Below are positions 58,390 through 64,000 of a stretch of DNA of 64,000 bases, one piece after another. The first letter of the stretch is position 1; each line of letters opens with the position of its first letter. The notes below the pieces were generated by a model, which saw only the letters and a program-made list of their open reading frames with translations, made no database searches and had not been told where the DNA came from. Where the stretch lies: the IMG/VR virus record IMGVR_UViG_3300025011_000030, positions 1-64,000 of that record. One strand, written 5' to 3'. The translations under genes were made by a program, and so were the position numbers. The DNA is from a virus.

Positions 58390-60267
58390 ATGAGCGATAC
58401 ATTATTAAGAGAGACGCAACCAAAGCCGGGACAGTTACCTGAAATTGTCCCGGGTCAATATTGGGATCATGATACGGAGCAATACGCAGCTATTAAAGGA
58501 GCTCACGGAGCTCCTAGAGTACTTTTATGGGACACGAATGGAGGCCCGTTACTAACTACTGAGCAGCCTGGTATCGTTGACGTTACCGACCGAGCTGCCA
58601 GGGAGTTAGGTAAGATAAGTGCCGATAATCTTGATATTTCTTTGTCTGACTTGCGGGATGCTATTGCCGGAGCAGGTGCAGCGACGAAAACTCTTGCCGA
58701 TTTAGCCACTCTATTAACTTCGGTTAACGCGAAGGATTTCGCAAGTCAAACCACGTTAGCTGCTATTTTAGGTAAGCTTATCTCAGATCCCTCAACATCG
58801 GCGAAACAGGACATATTGATTGCTAAAGATTTCGCAACCGAAACGACGCTTGCGGCAATTGGGTTGCTGATGACTGCCCTTACTGGCAAAGACTTTGCCA
58901 CACAAACAACATTAGCAGAAATTTCAGCAAAGCTTTTAACTGCTCCTTCTACAGAAGCAAAGCAAGATACACTCATCAGCCATGTTGACGGAGTAGAAAC
59001 TGCACTAACTATATTAAACGCTAAGGATTTCGCCACACAAACGACCCTTGCAGCAGTATTAGCAAAGATCATTGCAGCACCGGCGACTGAGGCTAAACAG
59101 GATACTTTAAATGCGAAAGACTTTGCAACACAGGCTACATTAGCGGCAGTCTTAGCGAAAATTATAGCCGCCCCAGCTACAGAAGCAAAACAGGATATTC
59201 TAAACGCTAAAGATTTTGCTACGCAGACAACATTGGTCGCTATTCTAAATAAGATTATAGAGGCACCTGCTACGGAGGCAACGTTAGCATCCGTGCAAGC
59301 CACATTAGCACAAGGCGGTATCCCGGCGACAACGCTGGAAACTACACACCAAAACGCTGCAACGACAAACGGCAATGGTACTGCCGCAACTGTAAGCGGG
59401 TATGGGCCAATCGCTTTCCAAATTACCGGAACCCCTGATGGTGCAACAATAACTTGGGAAGGTTCTGTGGACGGTACAAATTATACGGCTTTTAGTGCCA
59501 CGAAAACTGATACAGGTGCGGCAGCGACCACGGCAACTGCCACAGGAATTTATTCTGCCAACGTATCCGGCTATAAATCCGTGAGGGCGGTAATTTCTAC
59601 AGCAGGGGCAAGTACGAGTCTAACTGTCAAATCTCTTGCCGTGGGTGTTGCTAGACCTCTAACTGCCGATGTGATAACAGTCGGTAAAGCCGCCGATAAT
59701 GCCGCTGTGAGTGGTAATCCTATTCTTTTGGCAGGTAGATATAGCACAACCCCAGCAACGAGGGATAACGGCGATGTTGTGACATTAGAAACTGACGCTA
59801 CTGGTAGTTTACTTACCAAGCTAACTGGTAGTAAAGCTCTGGTAAGAGTTATAATGGCAGACTCAACAGTCACCTTGGGAACGTCACAAAGTGAAATAAT
59901 TAGTATAACTCCAACGGCTGGGTATAAAGCGAAAGTAATTAATATGTTTATATATAGCCCAATCCCTACGGGTGGCACTACCGGTACACATGAATTTAAC
60001 TGTCATTTCGGATCATCAGTAAACCAGAGAGCGTTTAATATTAAAACAGCGTATAATAAAGAGCTACTTATATCAGGTAATGCGCCATCCTCGACGGTAG
60101 ATACTAAAACACCAAACAATGACGCTATTATTAATTCAAATATACAAAAAATAGAATTTACCGTAGCTGAACCGTTAAAAATACAATATAAAAACGACAC
60201 TGGTGCAACACAAACATTTTCCCGGAACATCAGATTAGTTGTAATTGAGGAGGCAATAATAGCATGA
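58390..60267 (+). CDS. Repeat-containing tail or fibre protein
   Basis: 625 aa. Residues about 115-305 hold six to seven repeats of roughly 31 residues (A-K-D-F-A-T-Q-T-T-L-A-A-V-L-A-K-I-I-A-A), interrupted by A-T-E-A-K-Q-D-T-L. The C-terminal 300 residues form beta-rich domains. The repeats are amphipathic helices, typical of trimeric fibres or neck spacers. Host binding is inference. Confidence 0.65.
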   Translation: MSDTLLRETQPKPGQLPEIVPGQYWDHDTEQYAAIKGAHGAPRVLLWDTNGGPLLTTEQPGIVDVTDRAARELGKISADNLDISLSDLRDAIAGAGAATKTLADLATLLTSVNAKDFASQTTLAAILGKLISDPSTSAKQDILIAKDFATETTLAAIGLLMTALTGKDFATQTTLAEISAKLLTAPSTEAKQDTLISHVDGVETALTILNAKDFATQTTLAAVLAKIIAAPATEAKQDTLNAKDFATQATLAAVLAKIIAAPATEAKQDILNAKDFATQTTLVAILNKIIEAPATEATLASVQATLAQGGIPATTLETTHQNAATTNGNGTAATVSGYGPIAFQITGTPDGATITWEGSVDGTNYTAFSATKTDTGAAATTATATGIYSANVSGYKSVRAVISTAGASTSLTVKSLAVGVARPLTADVITVGKAADNAAVSGNPILLAGRYSTTPATRDNGDVVTLETDATGSLLTKLTGSKALVRVIMADSTVTLGTSQSEIISITPTAGYKAKVINMFIYSPIPTGGTTGTHEFNCHFGSSVNQRAFNIKTAYNKELLISGNAPSSTVDTKTPNNDAIINSNIQKIEFTVAEPLKIQYKNDTGATQTFSRNIRLVVIEEAIIA

Positions 60268-60371
60268 ATATAGGAGACCGTTTTGAGGTTGAAAATGAAC
60301 AAATGCAAATAGAAATATATGAAGTAATTGAAATTCGTGATGGAGTTATAATTTCGAGAAAGGTATCGTAA
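60264..60371 (+). CDS. Very small hypothetical protein
   Basis: 35 aa; ATGA overlap with the preceding stop and GAGGAGG upstream in its end. Reads N-I-G-D-R-F-E-V-E-N-E-Q-M-Q. Coupled to the fibre gene. Confidence 0.55.
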   Translation: MNIGDRFEVENEQMQIEIYEVIEIRDGVIISRKVS

Positions 60372-60376
60372 TTTAA

Positions 60377-60405
60377 CCAACTAACGAAGGTGCTGCTGTT
60401 AGTTG
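60377..60405 (+). terminator. Hairpin after the fibre gene
   Basis: CCAACTAAC pairs with GTTAGTTGG over an 11-nt loop. Followed by TTAGTTG rather than a clean T-run. Confidence 0.55.
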
Positions 60406-60425
60406 GTTAGTTGACATTAGGTGAA

Positions 60426-60469
60426 CTTAAAATACCTCCAGCTATTATTTATACATTAGCTGGAGGTGA
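60426..60469 (+). promoter_or_regulatory. Promoter motif inside a hairpin covering the integrase ribosome-binding site
   Basis: CTTAAAA at 60426 and TTATACATT at 60449, starts 23 bp apart. CCTCCAGCTA (60435) pairs perfectly with TAGCTGGAGG (60457), which contains the GGAGG of the integrase. A long transcript would hide the site; a transcript starting at this promoter would not carry the left arm. Confidence 0.6.
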
Positions 60470-60474
60470 TTATT

Positions 60475-61317
60475 TTGTTATTAACCGAATCTTACAAATT
60501 ATACGATGCTGACAAACGGTTACTTGGTTATTCGCCACATACATTAACAGCTTACGGGTTACAAATAAAACTACTTATTCGGGATATAGGGGATGTTGAA
60601 ATTTCAACTGTTACCTACTTACAACTGAAGGAATATTTGATTAAACAAGAGCATCTTAAGCCGGCTTCAGTTGGTCACCGAATAAGGTTCATTAGATCGT
60701 TTTTCAGATATCTGCACGAAGAAGGATTCATGGAACGAAATATTTCGGCCAAACTTAGGGAACCCAAACAAGGTACTAGGGTTCCAAAGTTTTTAAACGA
60801 AGAAGAAGTTGAATTGTTAAGGGATAGCTGTAATACTTTACTTGAAAAGTCTCTCACTGAATTTTTCTATGCCACAGGATGTAGGATTGGTGAAGTAGCA
60901 GGTCTCAACCGAAAGGATATTGATTGGGACTCCCGGTCGGCTATGGTTATTGGTAAAGGTGACAAACAACGGGAAGTGTACTTTACTGTCAAGTGCCGAG
61001 TATGGTTACAGAAGTATTTACAAAGTCGAACCGATGATTGCGAAGCTTTGTTTGTTACCGTGCGAAAACCTATTCGCAGAATGTCTATAGCTAGGATTAG
61101 AGAAGTCATAAAAGCTGTTGCCCAACATTCTGAAGTTGAGACTAATGTTTATCCTCATCGGTGGCGACACACTACAGCCACTGTTATGGTTAACAATGGA
61201 GCTCCTATTGAAGTAATACAGTCTAACTTGGGTCACGCTAGACCAACTACTACAATGATATATGCGCACTTATCTGGCGAACGTCGCCGTCAAGAGTACA
61301 ACAGGTATTTTAGGTAA
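60475..61317 (+). CDS. Tyrosine recombinase (integrase)
   Basis: 280 aa from TTG 60475 (GGAGG 8 bases upstream; GTG 60466 overlaps the site). A core-binding N domain is followed by the catalytic R in F-Y-A-T-G-C-R-I-G-E, K in G-K-G-D-K, H-R-W-R-H in P-H-R-W-R-H-T, and Y in T-M-I-Y-A-H. XerC/D-like size. Its location in the tail module is odd. Mediates integration or plasmid-type resolution. Confidence 0.92.
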   Translation: MLLTESYKLYDADKRLLGYSPHTLTAYGLQIKLLIRDIGDVEISTVTYLQLKEYLIKQEHLKPASVGHRIRFIRSFFRYLHEEGFMERNISAKLREPKQGTRVPKFLNEEEVELLRDSCNTLLEKSLTEFFYATGCRIGEVAGLNRKDIDWDSRSAMVIGKGDKQREVYFTVKCRVWLQKYLQSRTDDCEALFVTVRKPIRRMSIARIREVIKAVAQHSEVETNVYPHRWRHTTATVMVNNGAPIEVIQSNLGHARPTTTMIYAHLSGERRRQEYNRYFR

Positions 61318-61342
61318 ATTAATTTTTTAGGGAGGTAACATA

Positions 61343-61762
61343 ATGATTTGTGAAACGAACAATACCGTTGAAGGTAAAATTGAATCCATAAAAACCCGCA
61401 CATCCGATCAAAAAATGACCCGTGAGGGTGTACCAGTCAGTATCGGTGGTCAGGTATTCGAAATTAAGCCGTTGGTACGCAAGCAGGCTCGGGCTTTTCG
61501 TAGAAAATGGGCTGAAATGACAGGGAATTTTATTGGTCTGCAAGATGTACAGGTAGAATCACCTGCCGAAGCTATCGCTGCCGCGTTCGATAAGCTAGAC
61601 AGTGCTGAACCCTTACAACTAGAAACCATTGCATTGGCTATTCCAGAACTGGTAGGCAAAGAGGACTGGATTGACGATAACGCTACGAATGAGGAATTAG
61701 CTGAGGCAATGGTTTTAGCCTTACATATGAACGGCCTGGGAAACCCTACGAACCCTCGGTAG
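61343..61762 (+). CDS. Tail assembly chaperone, short form (gpG-like)
   Basis: 139 aa; ATG with GGAGGTAAC upstream. Acidic helical protein of the size usual for gpG-type chaperones, directly before the tape measure. Ends N-P-T-N-P-R shortly after the slippery site. Confidence 0.8.
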   Translation: MICETNNTVEGKIESIKTRTSDQKMTREGVPVSIGGQVFEIKPLVRKQARAFRRKWAEMTGNFIGLQDVQVESPAEAIAAAFDKLDSAEPLQLETIALAIPELVGKEDWIDDNATNEELAEAMVLALHMNGLGNPTNPR

Positions 61763-62040
61763 AGGGGGAGCAAGTAACTCTTGCAAATGTATACGAAGGT
61801 TTTATGACAGCCTTCCCATCGTATACGGTGGAAAAGATAGAAACTGAGCTTACCGACGAACAAATGACTTTGCTTGTTGAGAGTAGACTAAACAGGGTAC
61901 AGGGAACCTCCGGTGATACTACGGAAGATCTGGCACTTAATGCTCTTGATAGTAAGGGCAAGGTAACACGAATGAACATAGAGGATATGGAAAATATGCC
62001 GGGATTTGCGGTTGAAAAGGTGGTGGTGCATCGTGGCTAG
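61343..62040 (+). CDS. Tail assembly chaperone, long form by -1 frameshift (gpGT-like)
   Basis: At GGGAAAC (61738-61744, G-GGA-AAC in the zero frame) a -1 slip gives K-P-Y-E-P-S-V-E-G-E-Q-V-T-L-A in the frame that ends at 62040. Both forms are usual in siphophages: the long form recruits tail tube protein to the tape measure. The stop overlaps the tape measure start. Confidence 0.85.
61738..61744 (+). other. Programmed -1 frameshift slippery site
   Basis: GGGAAAC in the correct zero-frame phase (X XXY YYZ). It joins the two chaperone frames. Confidence 0.85.
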
Positions 62041-64000
62041 TGCAGCTGATTTACTTATTAGGATCGTGGGTGATTCAAGAAACGCTGTTGGTGCTTTTTT
62101 AGGTTTACGTCAGGAAAGTACAAATACTATGGCAGCAGTTAGAAACGCTGTGCGAGGTGCTACTAACCAACTTAATACTGATGCTAACGGGGTTAGGCAA
62201 TCACTCAGTCGAATGTTTAACGATGTAAGCGCCGATCAACTTATCTCTCAACTCAGACAAGGTGGTCAGGCTGGTGACGCGGCCGCACAAGAAATTATTC
62301 AGTCACTCAATTCTATTCAAAGTGAGACTGACCGCACTGCTGCCGGTATGGCTATATTTGGTGAATCTTGGAGAGATGTACAGCAACAAGCAGGTCAGGC
62401 AGCCGACAGTATGCGCAATTCGTTGTCAGATTTATCCAGAAGAGCTGAAACCGAGTCGGAACAGATGCGACAGGCCCTGTCGGGCATATTCGATAATGTG
62501 ACTGCTGATAATTTAGTTCGCGAGTTAAGGGCCGGAGGTGCCGCCGGTGAGCGAGCTGCTCGGGAAATATCAGCAGCTCTGGCACAGGTGAATGACGACG
62601 TTGACCGTAATCGCCGAGGACTTGTTATTTTCGGTGCGTCCTGGCGGGATGTTTCGCAGGATGCCCGTCGTTCTCAGGATGATGCTCAAGACGAACTCCG
62701 AGATACTGAAAATCTTTTAGACAGAGCGAAAAGAGCTGCTGTAGGATTGGCAGGTGCCTTTGCAGGGATACAGATCGCTGGTGTTATGGATGATGCGGCT
62801 GCCAGTGCCGGTCATTTGCGAGCAATGCTTGGGTTAGCGAAGGAAGAAGCAGAGGAGTTCACAAAAATATCTCGTGAAGTATACGGAGGTAACTTTAGCG
62901 AGAGTATGCGCGAAGCAAGCGAGGCAACTGTTAGAACCCACCAGTCGCTTGGTTTAGTGGGTGAAAGTCTTAAACAACAGACCCAAAATGTTTTAATGCT
63001 GAATACTGTTTTCGGTGAACTTGGTGCAGACACTCAAACTAATCTTGGAGCAATAAGGTCAATGACTAAGGCTTGGGAAATGGATTCCAGTCAAGCAACT
63101 GACCTTATTTCTAAAGGTTTGCAGGGAGTGGCCGGTAGTGCCGGTGATCTTTTAGATACTTTAACCGAATACCCAGCTCACTTTAAAGCCCTTGGATTAA
63201 ACTCACAGGACGCTTTGAAATGGCTTAATATTGGCATGGAAAACGGTGCGATGAATACGGATATACTAGCCGATGCCGTAAAAGAGTTTGGGATTAGGGT
63301 TAAGACTGAAGGGGAACTTGTAAAAAAAGTAAGTAAAGAAGATGAAGAAGCATTGAAAGGTATGGCTGATGCCGCTAAAGCTTCTTTTGATAGTACCAAT
63401 GAATCGGCTAAAGACTCTTATGAGAAAACAAAAGAAGCTTCTACGGAAGCTTATGAGTCAGCTAAGGATTTAATAGACAAGAGTATTGAACTTACTAAAA
63501 ATGAGCACGACGAAAAGGTACAAGCGGCTAAGGATTATAAGGATAAACAGAAAGAATATTATGACGAAATACTCCAAAAAGCGAAGGACAATTATACCAA
63601 AATAGTTGAGGCCGCCGAACTGGCTAGAGACGGAGACCTTGCAGCCCTACAAGGTCAACTTGACGAAATTGACAAGCAGGAAGAACAACGACAAAGGGAT
63701 GCTGAGCAGAAAAGTTTGCAGCAGGCTATTAATCAGGCTAAGGACGCTGAGGCTAGATCTGCGGCAAAAGCTAGACTCGCTGACTGGGTACGAAAGCAAG
63801 AAGTAAATGCAAGTAAGGAAAGTATACGTGAACAAATGCAAAAGGTCAGGGATTCATACGAGCTGAAGAAAAAACAAGCTGAAGAAAACCTGACTAAGTC
63901 CGAAAAAACTTACCAGTTAGATACAAAAAATCTTGAAGTTGAAACAAATAACAAACTTAGAATAATTGAAAAATCCTATAAAGAACAAGAAATTAAGGCT
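62033..64000 (+). CDS. Tape measure protein (N-terminal part)
   Basis: At least 656 aa from GTG 62033, open at the right edge. The N-terminal 260 residues have an internal duplication (E-I-I-Q-S-L-N, F-G-E-S-W-R-D-V then E-I-S-A-A-L-A, F-G-A-S-W-R-D-V). Helix-rich, Ala/Gln-rich, with a long Lys/Glu coiled stretch from about 440. Sets tail length. Follows the chaperone pair directly. Confidence 0.85.
   Translation, partial: MASAADLLIRIVGDSRNAVGAFLGLRQESTNTMAAVRNAVRGATNQLNTDANGVRQSLSRMFNDVSADQLISQLRQGGQAGDAAAQEIIQSLNSIQSETDRTAAGMAIFGESWRDVQQQAGQAADSMRNSLSDLSRRAETESEQMRQALSGIFDNVTADNLVRELRAGGAAGERAAREISAALAQVNDDVDRNRRGLVIFGASWRDVSQDARRSQDDAQDELRDTENLLDRAKRAAVGLAGAFAGIQIAGVMDDAAASAGHLRAMLGLAKEEAEEFTKISREVYGGNFSESMREASEATVRTHQSLGLVGESLKQQTQNVLMLNTVFGELGADTQTNLGAIRSMTKAWEMDSSQATDLISKGLQGVAGSAGDLLDTLTEYPAHFKALGLNSQDALKWLNIGMENGAMNTDILADAVKEFGIRVKTEGELVKKVSKEDEEALKGMADAAKASFDSTNESAKDSYEKTKEASTEAYESAKDLIDKSIELTKNEHDEKVQAAKDYKDKQKEYYDEILQKAKDNYTKIVEAAELARDGDLAALQGQLDEIDKQEEQRQRDAEQKSLQQAINQAKDAEARSAAKARLADWVRKQEVNASKESIREQMQKVRDSYELKKKQAEENLTKSEKTYQLDTKNLEVETNNKLRIIEKSYKEQEIKA

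Noticed and set aside
58746-59375. A 209-codon frame on the minus strand opposite the repeat protein
   Set aside because: Antisense of the repeat array; Ala/Val-rich because of the repeat codons; no ribosome-binding site.
1-64000. Stop codon reassignment (TAG or TAA read as Gln)
   Set aside because: Two broken genes have stops at Gln sites, but the third is at a Trp site and dozens of intact genes end in TAA and TAG with a new start directly after them. Ordinary transitions explain the cases.
1-64000. tRNA genes and CRISPR arrays
   Set aside because: No tRNA T-arm motif in a folded context and no regularly spaced direct repeats were seen.

Overview
This window is a contiguous piece of a temperate tailed phage or prophage, most likely from an anaerobic Firmicute (Clostridia-like). 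The reasons are strong AGGAGG ribosome-binding sites, an AT-rich sequence, an anaerobic class III ribonucleotide reductase, sigma-70 promoters of the TTGACA-N17-TATAAT type, a tyrosine recombinase, and Mu-like head genes followed by a lambda-style frameshifted tail chaperone. All genes but one read on the + strand. Both ends of the window are cut inside genes.

Layout. 0-5.6 kb: HIRAN protein, primase, a sigma-like factor, ssDNA-binding protein, family A DNA polymerase. 5.7-13.7 kb: a full preQ0 (7-deazaguanine) pathway (QueD, QueE, FolE, QueC), a GIY-YIG homing endonuclease, a protein of unknown function, a methyltransferase, and three tandem DpdA-like transglycosylases, the third broken. 13.8-18.3 kb: sliding clamp, Cas4/RecB-like nuclease, RecU-like resolvase, RecA. 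18.5-22.5 kb: a GHKL ATPase carrying an HELAH motif, an HTH regulator, small zinc proteins. 22.5-26 kb: a complete clamp loader (DnaX, delta prime, delta) and a second sigma factor. 26-32.7 kb: nucleotide metabolism (a ThyA-family enzyme with a dCMP-type Asp, deoxycytidylate deaminase, dNMP kinase, RNase H, NrdD). 33-44.2 kb: an accessory region of small Cys-rich proteins, a DNA methyltransferase and several frameshifted genes. 44.3-64 kb: packaging and virion genes (terminase, DUF935 portal fused to MuF, ChaB-Mu gpI protease, Mu T-like capsid, tail genes, tape measure), with a broken nrdG, a lone minus-strand gene and an integrase inserted among them.

How it fits together. The phage encodes its own beta-type clamp and whole clamp loader. 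Six products end exactly in the clamp-binding pattern Q-x-x-L-F (primase, the 9.5 kb methyltransferase, all three DpdA-like genes, the 38 kb DNA methyltransferase), and the polymerase carries Q-K-G-L-F at its N terminus. The simplest reading is that base modification is tethered to the replication fork, so that 7-deazaguanine exchange and methylation occur as DNA is copied. An Asp at the ThyA position that selects dUMP or dCMP suggests a second, cytosine-directed modification made at nucleotide level. This is inference from sequence; the modification chemistry is not shown.

Regulation. Thirteen intergenic sites share a bipartite element (CTTAAAA, 15-16 bp gap, TTATATAWT), a candidate promoter class for one of the two phage sigma-like factors. 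Several lie inside terminator hairpins. A separate set of sigma-70 promoters with a common leader drives three small genes. Several genes appear to start at ATA or ACG codons placed at the right distance from a strong ribosome-binding site. Nonsense and frameshift lesions fall mainly in accessory genes.
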